From contig DHRK01000033.1 in assembly GCA_002410325.1 (NCBI GenBank), forward strand, positions 10,350 to 74,349: a stretch of 64,000 nucleotides of DNA, written 5' to 3'. Below, piece after piece: positions 51,288 through 60,402 of this stretch (positions within the stretch are counted from its first letter, which is position 1; each line of letters begins with the position of its first letter). The DNA comes from Syntrophomonas sp. UBA5314 (GTDB lineage Bacteria > Bacillota > Syntrophomonadia > Syntrophomonadales > Syntrophomonadaceae). A program made the position numbers and the translations under genes. The notes under the pieces were generated by a model. It was not told the DNA's origin, ran no database searches, and saw only the letters and a program-made list of their open reading frames with translations.

Positions 51288-52334
51288 ATGATGTCAGTAA
51301 TTCTGGCCGGCGGCAAAGGCCTGCGCTTATGGCCTGAAAGCCGCCAACACCGGCCCAAACAATTATGCAAATTTTTCAATAATCGGTCAATGCTCAACAA
51401 TACCATAGAAAGGCTGCTCCGTTCCGGATCAACCCATATCTATGTGGTAACCAACGACGAATTGCTGCCCTATATAGTAGATGAAACCCGCTGCTATGCC
51501 GAGCAGGCCGTTATTGAGGTTTTGAGCGAACCGCAGGGTAAAAATACGGCTCCGGCGGTGGGCCTTATCCTGGCCCGGCTTTATCAGGAAAGCAAAGACG
51601 ATATTCTGGGAATCTTTCCAGCCGATCACTTTGTAGGTGATGAAGAAGCATTTACACGAAGTATTGACAAGGCCGTACAGGCCGCCCGGAAACGCCACCT
51701 GGTGACCATCGGTATTGAACCCCAGTCGCCTGAGACAGGCTATGGGTATATTGAAAAAACCCGCTGGGAAGTGGGGGAAATTCCGGATGTCTTCCAGGTC
51801 AACTCTTTTTGCGAGAAGCCTGATCTGGAAAAAGCCAAGGTCTATTTGGACGGCGGCCGCCATCTATGGAACGCCGGTATATACGTTGGACACAGCTCCA
51901 CTTTTTTAGAAGAATTTGCCCGGCACCTGCCGGAAATCTATCAACATATTATTAAGGGTGCCCGTGAATATGTTGACGCTTATAACCGGCTGCCGGATGT
52001 GAGTCTTGATTACGGCATCGCTGAAAAGTCAGACCGCATGGCGGTGGTTCCCTCCAGCTTCGACTGGTGCGATCTGGGCAACTGGAATGCTTTGGCGGAT
52101 TTTTTCAATTCTGATAATGAAAACAATATCCTGGTCCGGGGAGACGCCGCCTTTATAAAAAGCAAAAACTGTCTGGTTCAACAAAAAGAAAAGTATCTGG
52201 TGCTTTTTGGTGTGGATAATCTGCTGGTGGTGGAAAGTGATGACATTATCATGATAGCTGATCGAGCTTTAAGTCAGGATATCCGGGAAGTTACAGAAGA
52301 ACTGGTTCAGAGGCGGCGCCACGACTTGTTATAA
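51288..52334 (+). CDS. manC: Mannose-1-phosphate guanylyltransferase
   Basis: 348 residues of the short GMP form without the isomerase domain. SVILAGGKGLRLWPESRQHRPKQ is the nucleotide loop, GIFPADHFV the metal-binding motif, GYGYIEK and FCEKPD the sugar-site motifs, and LWNAGIYV the late signature. It converts mannose-1-phosphate and GTP to GDP-mannose. GGAGG lies 11 bp upstream. It leads a run of carbohydrate genes; mannose-1-phosphate is also what the GH130 domain encoded at 54.7-55.6 kb would release. The 195-bp spacer upstream shows no clear promoter. Confidence 0.92.
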   Translation: MMSVILAGGKGLRLWPESRQHRPKQLCKFFNNRSMLNNTIERLLRSGSTHIYVVTNDELLPYIVDETRCYAEQAVIEVLSEPQGKNTAPAVGLILARLYQESKDDILGIFPADHFVGDEEAFTRSIDKAVQAARKRHLVTIGIEPQSPETGYGYIEKTRWEVGEIPDVFQVNSFCEKPDLEKAKVYLDGGRHLWNAGIYVGHSSTFLEEFARHLPEIYQHIIKGAREYVDAYNRLPDVSLDYGIAEKSDRMAVVPSSFDWCDLGNWNALADFFNSDNENNILVRGDAAFIKSKNCLVQQKEKYLVLFGVDNLLVVESDDIIMIADRALSQDIREVTEELVQRRRHDLL

Positions 52335-52406
52335 ATACCATTTTTTAGCATTTGTATGAGCCCGTTTAACAGCGGGAAAAATATATTAAATGCATTCTTT
52401 TAGTAA

Positions 52407-52434
52407 TCTGTTAACCCTAATAACAGAGTACTAT
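52407..52434 (+). promoter_or_regulatory. Bipartite element before the GT4 gene
   Basis: TCTGTTAACCCTAAT (52407-52421) and GAGTACTAT (52426-52434) are 4 bp apart and directly precede the ribosome site of the glycosyltransferase gene. The same two blocks, 3 bp apart and in the same orientation to the gene, precede the GT2-GH130 gene at 58277-58247. TCTGTTA and TAACAGA also form an inverted repeat here. It is likely a shared operator or RNA regulatory site. Confidence 0.6.
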
Positions 52435-52452
52435 GAAAGGAGTGAGACAAGA

Positions 52453-53628
52453 ATGTATATCGTAAACATCGGGACCTATCCGCCTAAACAGTGCGGTATT
52501 GCCACCTTTTCCATGGATTTAAGGCGAAGTCTTGTACAAAACGGCAATAGTGTCAGTATTTTAAGCGTTTCCGATGAAACCCACGAGTATGTATATCCCC
52601 CGGAAGTAATTTTTAATATCAGGCAGCATCATAAATCGGATTATCTAAAAGCGGCCCAGTTGATAAACGCCTCACCACTGGTTGATTTGGTCATAATACA
52701 ACACGAATACGGGATTTACGGCGGCCAGGACGGTGAGCGGATTATGGACCTGGTTAAACTGCTGCGCCGTCCCTACGTTCTGGTAACCCATACCGTTCTT
52801 CCCCAACCTTCCAAATACCAGAAACAGATTCTAAACTATCTCTGCCACCGGGCGGCCGGCATTGTCTGCATGACTCACCGTTCCGCCAACCTTTTGGCCG
52901 ATCTCTATGAAGCGCCCCGGGAGGTAACCAGCGTCATTGCCCACGGCGTTCCGGTTTTTCCAGTCCAGACTTCGGCGAGCCTGAAAGAACGCTTTCACTT
53001 TGAGGAGCGGGAAATCATCAGCACCTTCGGCCTGATCGGCCCGGGCAAGGGGCTGGAATTGGGAATCAAAGCCATGCAAGAAGTCTGCCGGGAGTTTCCC
53101 CGGGCTCATTACCTGATATTGGGGCAAACCCATCCCATGCTTAAAAAGCAAGAAGGGGAAAGATACCGTGATATGCTGGAGAAAATGGTAGACGATTTAG
53201 GCCTGGGCCAGCATATCAGCTTTGTAAACCGTTTTTTAAGCGACCAGGAGTTAGGCGACTACCTGTACTTGACCGATATTTACCTCAGTCCCTATCCGAA
53301 CCGCGACCAGGCAGTCAGCGGCACCCTGGCCTTCGCCATGGGATGCGGGAGGGCCATCGTCTCAACCTCCTATTCCTATGCCCTGGAAGTATTGGGCCAG
53401 GGACGGGGCTTAATAGCCGGCAACCCGGATCCCAAAGAATTGGCCGCTTTAATCTTAAGTATTTTGAAAGATACCGATCTCAAAAGACGCTTGCAGACCG
53501 CCGCTCTTTCCAAAGGGAAAAGCTGGACCTGGCCCAACGTCGGAAAAGAGTATACCCGGTTTTTCCGTCGCGTTATAGACAACACTCTTCTTAATGAAGA
53601 AAAAGGGGTTTCCTATGCCAAACTATAA
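52453..53628 (+). CDS. GT4-family glycosyltransferase
   Basis: 391 residues from ATG 52453, behind AAAGGAG; an upstream extension to 52390 runs through the regulatory element. It has the GT-B fold: N-terminal NIGTYPPKQCGIATFS (acceptor side), IIQHEYGIYGG, VTHTVLPQPS, then the donor side GLIGPGKGLELGIKAM, YLYLTDIYLSPYPNRDQAVSGTLAFAMGCG with the E/Q-type donor motif. Given ManC next door it may use GDP-mannose. It overlaps the following gene by 14 bp. Confidence 0.87.
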   Translation: MYIVNIGTYPPKQCGIATFSMDLRRSLVQNGNSVSILSVSDETHEYVYPPEVIFNIRQHHKSDYLKAAQLINASPLVDLVIIQHEYGIYGGQDGERIMDLVKLLRRPYVLVTHTVLPQPSKYQKQILNYLCHRAAGIVCMTHRSANLLADLYEAPREVTSVIAHGVPVFPVQTSASLKERFHFEEREIISTFGLIGPGKGLELGIKAMQEVCREFPRAHYLILGQTHPMLKKQEGERYRDMLEKMVDDLGLGQHISFVNRFLSDQELGDYLYLTDIYLSPYPNRDQAVSGTLAFAMGCGRAIVSTSYSYALEVLGQGRGLIAGNPDPKELAALILSILKDTDLKRRLQTAALSKGKSWTWPNVGKEYTRFFRRVIDNTLLNEEKGVSYAKL

Positions 53629-54628
53629 TCATTTTTTGCAGATGACGGATGATCAGGGAATGCTTCAATTCTCACGTTGGGCGGCGCCGGATGAGGCCAG
53701 CGGCTATACTCTGGACGACAACGCCCGGGCTTTGATCATCGCCCTGCACATGGATAATCCCATGCTGGCGGGATGCTTCGCCCGGAACCTGGATAAAGCC
53801 AGGCGTCCCGACGGCAGCTGGTCCAACCTGCTTCTCAAGGGCCGTTATTACAATAATTTTGACTCGGAAGACAGTATCGGGCGAGGTCTGGTGGCTTGCA
53901 GCCTGGGAGCCCGAAGCTCCTGGCCCCAGGTGAGCGGGCCCTGCTCCAGAATGTTCTCCCAATATATAAAACGCCTGGACCATTTTACTTCGCCGCGGGC
54001 TGTCGCCTATGGAATACTCGCATTGGCCAGGGCCAAACCCGGCCGGGGCCGGCTGGCCTTGCTGCAAAAGCTGAGCGACAAGCTGATCAGCCTTTACCAA
54101 ATGCACCAGACGGTTCACTGGTACTGGTTCGAGGACTACATGACCTATTGCAACGGCATCCTTCCCCAGGCTTTGCTGGCGGCCTATCAGGTAAGCGGGG
54201 ATAAAAGAACTCTAAAAGTGGCGCATGATTCATTAAAACACCTGGTGGAGGTTTTATTCCGCCAGGGATTTTTAAATATCATCGGCAATCAGGGCTGGTA
54301 TCAAAAAGGAGGGGTTATTCCCCTTTATGATCAACAGCCGGTTGACGCTGCCTCCACTGCCTTTGCCTGCCATGAGGCTTACCGGGTGCTGGGTTTAAAC
54401 GATTACCGGGATTTGACCCGGCTGGCCTGCCTCTGGTACAAGGGTTTGAATGTGAATGGACGGTCGCTTATCAATCCGGACAGCGGCGGCTGTTATGATG
54501 CCCTGACCGAAGACGGGGTAAACATGAACCAGGGAGCCGAGGCGGTATTGAGCTACCTGGCCAGCCAAACGCTTATGGAAAGCTTGTCCATCTCAGAAGA
54601 ATTCGAACAACAACCGCTTTCTTTTTAA
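53615..54628 (+). CDS. Helical-barrel protein of the mannose locus, unknown
   Basis: 337 residues from ATG 53615, which has AAAAAGGGG upstream and lies within the end of the GT4 gene; an ATG at 53594 has no site. The chain is mostly helical with repeated pairs typical of an (alpha/alpha)6 barrel. Two motifs stand out: GYTLDDNARALIIAL near residues 30-45 and HWYWFEDYMTYCNGILPQAL near 168-187. From memory this combination occurs in uncharacterised proteins beside GT4 and GH130 genes in other bacteria. The acidic residues there (DD and ED) could be catalytic, as in helical-barrel glycosidases. I do not know the substrate. Confidence 0.65.
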   Translation: MPNYNHFLQMTDDQGMLQFSRWAAPDEASGYTLDDNARALIIALHMDNPMLAGCFARNLDKARRPDGSWSNLLLKGRYYNNFDSEDSIGRGLVACSLGARSSWPQVSGPCSRMFSQYIKRLDHFTSPRAVAYGILALARAKPGRGRLALLQKLSDKLISLYQMHQTVHWYWFEDYMTYCNGILPQALLAAYQVSGDKRTLKVAHDSLKHLVEVLFRQGFLNIIGNQGWYQKGGVIPLYDQQPVDAASTAFACHEAYRVLGLNDYRDLTRLACLWYKGLNVNGRSLINPDSGGCYDALTEDGVNMNQGAEAVLSYLASQTLMESLSISEEFEQQPLSF

Positions 54629-54642
54629 ATCTTTAAAGACAT

Positions 54643-54672
54643 TACCACCCGTTTCACGGGTGGTAGTTTTTT
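54643..54672 (+). terminator. Terminator of the manC-GT4 run
   Basis: TACCACCCG (54643-54651) pairs with CGGGTGGTA (54657-54665), followed by GTTTTTTGG. It lies just before the convergent end of the GT2-GH130 gene. Confidence 0.85.
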
Positions 54673-54695
54673 GGTTCCATTTTAGGGTTTCTGAG

Positions 54696-57600
54696 TTAGT
54701 TTCGGAAGCGCTCGGGTATCAGATCAGCCAGCGTGCAGTGGGCGACCCCGATAGTGGTGTCGGCCGCTCCGTAATAGACCAGGATTTCATCGTGATCTTC
54801 CAGGACTTCTTTATCCACACCGGCTGCTGCTCCACAGGTAAACACAACGTTGGGCACCCAGGAACCGTCCAGTCCGATTTCATAATCCTCTTCCGGTTCC
54901 AGGATGGGATTGGGGGAACGGAAAATCACTTTGGCCGGATTGTTGAGATCAACTAAAATCACGCCCAGGCGGTAGACATAATTATAGTCCACCCCATGAT
55001 AGATCAACAGCCAGCCGTATTTGGTCTTGAGCGGCTGCGCTCCGGCTCCGATCTTAAGGGAATCCCACATGCGGCCGGGACGGGGGCCGATGATTATGGC
55101 GTGCTTTTCCCGGATGGGGAATTTAAGCTGGTCTACATAAGTGGCCCAGATGCTCGGTTCAATACGATGATAAATGACGTATCGCCCATTGATTTTTTCC
55201 GGAAAAATAATAGCATCTTTATCCCAGATATTTTTGAATGCCAGCCCTTCCCTTTTCCAATCCTGATAGTTTCCGGCCAGAAAATGTTCTACCGGTATGG
55301 AAGCGGCTGCTATCTGTGCTACATTGCCGTCATAAGCGGTATAGAGCATAAAGATCTTGTCATCGACTACGATGCAGCGCGGGTCCTCACAGCCCATTTT
55401 CTCCTCCGGGGTGGCCGGCGACAATATGGGCTGGGGAAGCCTCTCCAAAACGCGATAACCGTCAGTAATGGCCAGACCTACGTGAGATATGCCGTCCTCT
55501 CCTACCGCCCGGTAGAAAAGGTATATTTTGTCTCCGATGCGCAAGGCCCCGGGATTTAAAACGTATTTGGACTCCCAGGGACTGTGTTCCAGGGGCTCCA
55601 GGATGGGATTGGCGTTATACCTCTTCAGATATTTGCTCGGCTCATTAGTGGTTTCCTGGACCATGACCGTCACATCTTTGGGACGGGTGGGAAGCAGGGT
55701 GTCCAGCAAATTCTGTTCGCTTTTCCCTTCCTGGATCAGGCGCATGACCAGCTCAATCAAGCCGTCCGAGTCATAACCCAGGGCGGTGTACAGGGCTTCC
55801 AGGAAATCGTGGTTAAACCAGCGGCTCTCCACGCTGGTGGTAAGGGGCGTCGGGATCTTTAAGCCCCCCTTAAAACTGTAGCTGGCCCAACTCCAGGCGG
55901 TGCAGGTCAAATAAGAGCCGTCCTCCAACACCTGGCTCAGGCCATAACCTTCGGCCATCAAGTTAAAAAGGCGGGCCAGATCGGGCCTTTGCAGATCATC
56001 CTGCATCCTGGCCAAATAACGCAATTTGGCAACCAGGTTGCGGTGATGGAAGTTTTCAAACATATTGTGGGCGGAAAACTCTTCCCCCCGGTGCAGCCCT
56101 AAAAGCGAGTTGCGCAGCTTGACGCCCAGGTTCTTCCTCTGCGAAGAATTGAGGATAAAGAGCCGGGAGTAGTTTTCAGCCAGGGCCAAGCGGCGGAGCA
56201 GCCCGGTAAAATAGCGCAGACGCGGATATTTCCCGCCTTTACCCGGCTCCAGGCACTTTATGGCGATGCGGGCGGTGATGCGGTTGAAGCTGGAGATCTT
56301 GCCCTGGCTTACCAGGCCCAGGCGCAGGTCGTCCGTCAAAACGATGGGCTTGATATCCACCCAGTCAAAATTCTCCGGCTTGATATTATCCATCAGCCAG
56401 ATGAGATCCCGGTCGGTATAAGTCCAACTTTCAATCATATTGGCATAAGTTACCGCATCCCGGGGATCCATTTTTTCGATAAGCTGCTCCGGCTTGTAGT
56501 ACCCCTGGGGGATCATCAGGTTTATAGGGGGGAAGCGCACGATCATTTCGCGCAATATATCCGAACTGATGGTAAACATACGCCGCTGAGGGAAGAGCTC
56601 AAAAAGACGTTCCACAAATAAGCTGGTACCTTCGTCACTGTGCAGATCACCGGATAGAATCTGTTCCAGGGCTTTTTCCAGCTCCTGCATGAACTTTTCC
56701 ACTCCGCAGATTATATCACGGGGTTTGGCTTTGGGATCCAATCCCAAACCCTCATATACGAAATGATTAAACTTTTCATCATATTTTTTGCGCAGCTCTT
56801 TAAATATATTATCGGTCTGCACCTGGCACTGGTCTTTACCCAACAGCTTTTTAGGCACAACGATAGGTTTGCCCGGAACATATTCCATGTACCCCAGCGG
56901 CACGATGACGGGCCGGGTAAGTTCATGCTGCTGAACCCACTGCCCGGTAAAGTCGGGTTTATGGTGCCAGAAGCAATTGGTGAGATTCTGCCTTATCGAT
57001 TCAACCTTGCGTACCATTATTTCATCCTGTTCGGCCTGGGAGCCGCACTGGATTTTAGAGGAAAATTCTTGAATGTCTTTTACGTAGTCAGCCACCCGGC
57101 CATTATATATGGCGGTAAGCAGAGCCAGAGCGACTCCGGGATTCACCTGGTCATTAAAAGCATAGAGCTGCATCAGATCCATTACCGCGGAAACCCATAG
57201 CTGGTCGCCCATCTCGTATTCCCGGTCCGGGCTGGCAGCCAGTTTGAGAAACTCCTGACCCTGGCTGAGCTTTTCCAGCAGGGCTCCATGTTCTTTGCAT
57301 CCTTGCCGGTAGCTTTCTATCAGATCGGGGAAGGAAAGACCTATAATGTCGGGGCGCTTTATTTCACTGCGGGCCAGAATATCAGCGACTTTGATGACCA
57401 GCCGGTCTTTCAGCCAGGTGCTGTGATCTCGTTTCACCGCTTCAAATACCGCCCGGGCGGTTTGACTGAAAATCCGGTTGCGGGCGGTCAGGCTATGGGT
57501 TTTAACCACGCCGCCCAGGCTGACTTCACAGACAGTGCGGTTCCAGCACAGGGCCCGGGTCAACAGCCAGAAATCGATGCCGAATCCCCTTATGCTGTCC

Positions 57601-58220
57601 CCCCAGAAGCGTCCTTCATGGGCCAGTTCTTCGATAAAGTCATGCGCTATGGCATATACGCCGCCCAGGGGATCACCCACCCGGAAACCGTAAAAAACCT
57701 CCAGGATCGGAGCGGCCAGCATATGAGCGATGCTGTCCATGCCCTGGTAACGGCGCATACTGCCTAGAACCAGGTCATACTGACCCTGAATCGGAGTCAG
57801 CAGGCTTTCCAGCCAGGTGCTGTCTATGCCCGGCCCCTGCTCAGTAGCCATGTTAGCGCTGAACAGCAGCAGGTCCGCATCCAGCCGCTTGCTGATCTCG
57901 ATGATGGCCCGAATGGCCATCCCCCGCCCGCTTATTTCCTCGGGCATCAAGAATTCGATGTGAGGGTGCTTCAGACGGGTGTTGCGAATCACCTCCAGGC
58001 ACAGGGCGGCCGAGGTATCGCCCACGCAGACGATCAATTGCCGGCGGCCGATCCAGGTTTGCAGCACTCTATCGATAGATAATAGCAGGGGACCGACAGT
58101 GTCCGCCTCGTTATAAAAAGGTATGCCGATTACCAGATCATAGTTAGTAAATTCACTTAAATTGGGTGCAATTTTACTGAGCACTTGATCAAAAGTTGCC
58201 TCTGCCCCTATACCGCTCAA
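54696..58220 (-). CDS. Fusion protein: GT2-like glycosyltransferase plus GH130 mannoside phosphorylase
   Basis: 1174 residues. Residues about 25-260 are a GT2/GT81-like nucleotide-sugar domain (LVIGIPFYNEADTV, DADLLLFSANMATEQ, FRVGDPLGGVYAIA), but the usual DxD metal motif is replaced by SAN. Residues about 290-850 are unassigned, helical and partly repeat-like. Residues about 867-1174 are a GH130 five-blade propeller: NPGAL, GCEDPR (Asp946 the likely acid), WDKDAIIFPEKI, then the late DGSWVPNVVF. GH130 phosphorylases split beta-mannosides with phosphate and release mannose-1-phosphate. Synthesis and breakdown domains in one chain are unusual. A TTG start at 58220 lies behind AAGGAG. It converges on the manC run and shares an upstream element with the GT4 gene. 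Confidence 0.82.
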   Translation of the reverse strand: MSGIGAEATFDQVLSKIAPNLSEFTNYDLVIGIPFYNEADTVGPLLLSIDRVLQTWIGRRQLIVCVGDTSAALCLEVIRNTRLKHPHIEFLMPEEISGRGMAIRAIIEISKRLDADLLLFSANMATEQGPGIDSTWLESLLTPIQGQYDLVLGSMRRYQGMDSIAHMLAAPILEVFYGFRVGDPLGGVYAIAHDFIEELAHEGRFWGDSIRGFGIDFWLLTRALCWNRTVCEVSLGGVVKTHSLTARNRIFSQTARAVFEAVKRDHSTWLKDRLVIKVADILARSEIKRPDIIGLSFPDLIESYRQGCKEHGALLEKLSQGQEFLKLAASPDREYEMGDQLWVSAVMDLMQLYAFNDQVNPGVALALLTAIYNGRVADYVKDIQEFSSKIQCGSQAEQDEIMVRKVESIRQNLTNCFWHHKPDFTGQWVQQHELTRPVIVPLGYMEYVPGKPIVVPKKLLGKDQCQVQTDNIFKELRKKYDEKFNHFVYEGLGLDPKAKPRDIICGVEKFMQELEKALEQILSGDLHSDEGTSLFVERLFELFPQRRMFTISSDILREMIVRFPPINLMIPQGYYKPEQLIEKMDPRDAVTYANMIESWTYTDRDLIWLMDNIKPENFDWVDIKPIVLTDDLRLGLVSQGKISSFNRITARIAIKCLEPGKGGKYPRLRYFTGLLRRLALAENYSRLFILNSSQRKNLGVKLRNSLLGLHRGEEFSAHNMFENFHHRNLVAKLRYLARMQDDLQRPDLARLFNLMAEGYGLSQVLEDGSYLTCTAWSWASYSFKGGLKIPTPLTTSVESRWFNHDFLEALYTALGYDSDGLIELVMRLIQEGKSEQNLLDTLLPTRPKDVTVMVQETTNEPSKYLKRYNANPILEPLEHSPWESKYVLNPGALRIGDKIYLFYRAVGEDGISHVGLAITDGYRVLERLPQPILSPATPEEKMGCEDPRCIVVDDKIFMLYTAYDGNVAQIAAASIPVEHFLAGNYQDWKREGLAFKNIWDKDAIIFPEKINGRYVIYHRIEPSIWATYVDQLKFPIREKHAIIIGPRPGRMWDSLKIGAGAQPLKTKYGWLLIYHGVDYNYVYRLGVILVDLNNPAKVIFRSPNPILEPEEDYEIGLDGSWVPNVVFTCGAAAGVDKEVLEDHDEILVYYGAADTTIGVAHCTLADLIPERFRN

Positions 58221-58246
58221 GCAAGCAGTCTCCTTTCTAAAATGGA

Positions 58247-58277
58247 TAGTACTCAGAATTAGGGTTAACAGAGTACT
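58247..58277 (-). promoter_or_regulatory. Bipartite element before the GT2-GH130 gene
   Basis: Read on the minus strand, TCTGTTAACCCTAAT then GAGTACTAT appear with a 3-bp gap, just upstream of AAGGAG, matching the element at 52407-52434. Here AGTACTC and GAGTACT also form an inverted repeat (58248-58254 and 58271-58277). The shared blocks suggest joint control of the two glycosyltransferase genes. Confidence 0.6.
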
Positions 58278-58359
58278 TGGTGTCTGTAATAATTATGCGC
58301 AAAAGGCCCCAATAATATTTCAAAGCCAGGCCGCTTCTTCTCAAGTACCAGGTTTAGTA

Positions 58360-60159
58360 CTAAATCAAGGCCTCGGCCTGATCCAGAAGCTCGGCAAAAA
58401 AGTCCAGGGCCTTTTCAATCGGCTGGGGTGTGGTAAGGTCAACTCCAGCTTTTTGCAGCAGCTTTACCGGATAGTCCGAACCTCCCGATTGCAAGAACTC
58501 CAGATACCGTTTGACAGCCGCCTGGCCTTCATCTTCAATCATCTCTTTTATGGCGGTAGCCGCGGAAAATCCGGTGGCGTATTTGTATACGTAGAAGGCC
58601 GAGTAGAAATGGGGTATGCGGCCCCATTCCAGGGCAATCTGCTCATCAAGGACCAGCTCCGTTCCATAGTAAGAACGGTTTAAATCCAGGTAGAGCTGGT
58701 TGAACAGTTCAGGAGTCAAAGCCTCCCCGGCCTCCGCCTTTTCATGGGTAAGCTTTTCAAACTCGGCAAACATGGTCTGGCGGTAGACCGTTCCCCGGAA
58801 CTGTTCGAGATAGTGGTTTATCAGATAGAGCTTCTCCTCCCGGTCGGTAGATCTCTTTATTAAATAGTCGATAAGGAGCGATTCGTTGACCGTTGAAGCC
58901 ACTTCCGCCAGGAATATCGGGTAGCGGCTGTACACGTAAGGCTGGGCCTGATTGGAATAGGCGCTGTGCAGGGAATGCCCCATTTCGTGGGCCAGGGTAA
59001 ACAGATCATCCAATTTCTGATCATAGTTCATCAATACGTAGGGATGGGTATCGTAGACTCCCCAGGAATAGGCCCCGCTGGTTTTGCCTTCATTTTCGTA
59101 AACATCAATCCACCCCGAGTTCAATCCTTCTTTCATTTTTTGCGCATACTCGTCGCCCAGGGGCGCAATTCCTTCCATAACCATCTTAAGCGCCTTTTCA
59201 TAGGGTATCTCCATCTTGTATTCATTTACCAGAGGCACATACAGGTCGTAAAAATGAAGTTCGTCGAGCCCCAGCAGCTTCTTGCGAAGCTTGATATAGC
59301 GGTGCAGGTAGGGGAGTTTGCCGTGTACGGTTTTGATCAGATTGTCGTATACCTCGGTTGATATGTTATCCGAATCCAGGGCAGCGCTTAGGGAGTTGGG
59401 ATACCGGCGGGCCCGGGAGTAAAAGATGTCGCCCTTTATGCTGGCGCTCAGAGTGCTGCCCAGGGTATTTTTCAACTTGCCGTAGGAGTCATAGAGGCCT
59501 TCAAAGGCTTCCTTTCGCACCCGGCGATCGTAGCTTTCCAAAAAGCGGCCCAAACGGCCCTTGGTAAGCTCTACCTCCTGTCCATTTTCGTCCTTAATGG
59601 ACGGGAACTTTATATCAGCGTTGTTCAGCATGGTGAAAATATTTTTAGAAGCAGCGGCCAGATCGGCGCTCATAGCCAGAAGTTTCTCCTCCTCAAAAGA
59701 CAGTATATGCTCTTTCTGGCGCCAGAGTTCGTCAAAGTAGTGCTCGTAAAGTTTCAGAGCAGGGTTTTCGGCCATAAAGTCCAGGATCTTTGGTTTTTCC
59801 AGGGAGCTCAGTTCCGGTACTAAAAATGCCGTGGCACTGCCGATATGGATGCTCAAGGTTTCAATCCGGTCGGCCAGGGCTTGATAGCGGTTGTCGCCGT
59901 TGTTTTCGTCGCGGCGCATGCGGGCGTAGACGTAGAGCTTCTCGCCCCGGCGCTCCAGCTCTTCGATGTCTTGGAAGGCCTGCAGCATAGTTTCGGCTGA
60001 ACTTCCTAACTTGCCCTGGTATTCCTGAACCTTTTCCAAGCTGGCTCCTATACTGTTAAAATCTCTTTCCCATTCGTCTTCATTCTGATATATATCCTCC
60101 AAACGCCACTTGCATAAGGGATCTATTTCGCTTCTCTGTTTAGCCTTGCCGTTCATCAT
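58360..60159 (-). CDS. pepF: Oligoendopeptidase F
   Basis: 599 residues, the usual length of this M3B metallopeptidase. The zinc site is LAHEMGHSLHSAYSN with the third ligand Glu in the ASTVNESLLIDYL helix. It cuts oligopeptides in the cytosol. GGAGGACGA lies before ATGATG; the second ATG has the better spacing. The gene is on the same strand as the GT2-GH130 gene, but 140 bp apart. Confidence 0.93.
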   Translation of the reverse strand: MMNGKAKQRSEIDPLCKWRLEDIYQNEDEWERDFNSIGASLEKVQEYQGKLGSSAETMLQAFQDIEELERRGEKLYVYARMRRDENNGDNRYQALADRIETLSIHIGSATAFLVPELSSLEKPKILDFMAENPALKLYEHYFDELWRQKEHILSFEEEKLLAMSADLAAASKNIFTMLNNADIKFPSIKDENGQEVELTKGRLGRFLESYDRRVRKEAFEGLYDSYGKLKNTLGSTLSASIKGDIFYSRARRYPNSLSAALDSDNISTEVYDNLIKTVHGKLPYLHRYIKLRKKLLGLDELHFYDLYVPLVNEYKMEIPYEKALKMVMEGIAPLGDEYAQKMKEGLNSGWIDVYENEGKTSGAYSWGVYDTHPYVLMNYDQKLDDLFTLAHEMGHSLHSAYSNQAQPYVYSRYPIFLAEVASTVNESLLIDYLIKRSTDREEKLYLINHYLEQFRGTVYRQTMFAEFEKLTHEKAEAGEALTPELFNQLYLDLNRSYYGTELVLDEQIALEWGRIPHFYSAFYVYKYATGFSAATAIKEMIEDEGQAAVKRYLEFLQSGGSDYPVKLLQKAGVDLTTPQPIEKALDFFAELLDQAEALI

Positions 60160-60325
60160 TCGTCCTCCTCTAAAATGCTTTTAGTATTTTTACCTTGGGA
60201 AACATTAATTAACCACTGCCTTGGCCCTTTCTCCGGGCCACTTACCATTATTGCCCGATTATAGATTATAGAGGACGGCTTGGCAACGCAATTTCACAAC
60301 CTTCTTAAATATCCTCAAATATAAA

Positions 60326-60361
60326 GGGACGGACCTATTTCCCGCACTAAGGTCGCGTCCC
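60326..60361 (-). terminator. Terminator of the LCP gene
   Basis: On the minus strand GGGACG-C-GACC (60361-60351) pairs with GGTC-C-GTCCC (60335-60326), followed by TTTATATTT. It lies 42 bp past the LCP stop. Similar GGGACGGACC hairpins are, from memory, common intergenic elements in Clostridia. The rest of 60160-60325 shows nothing notable. Confidence 0.65.
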
Positions 60362-60402
60362 GGGTAAAACTTCAGTTAACCTGTTTCTTATTATATTATT
60401 GA

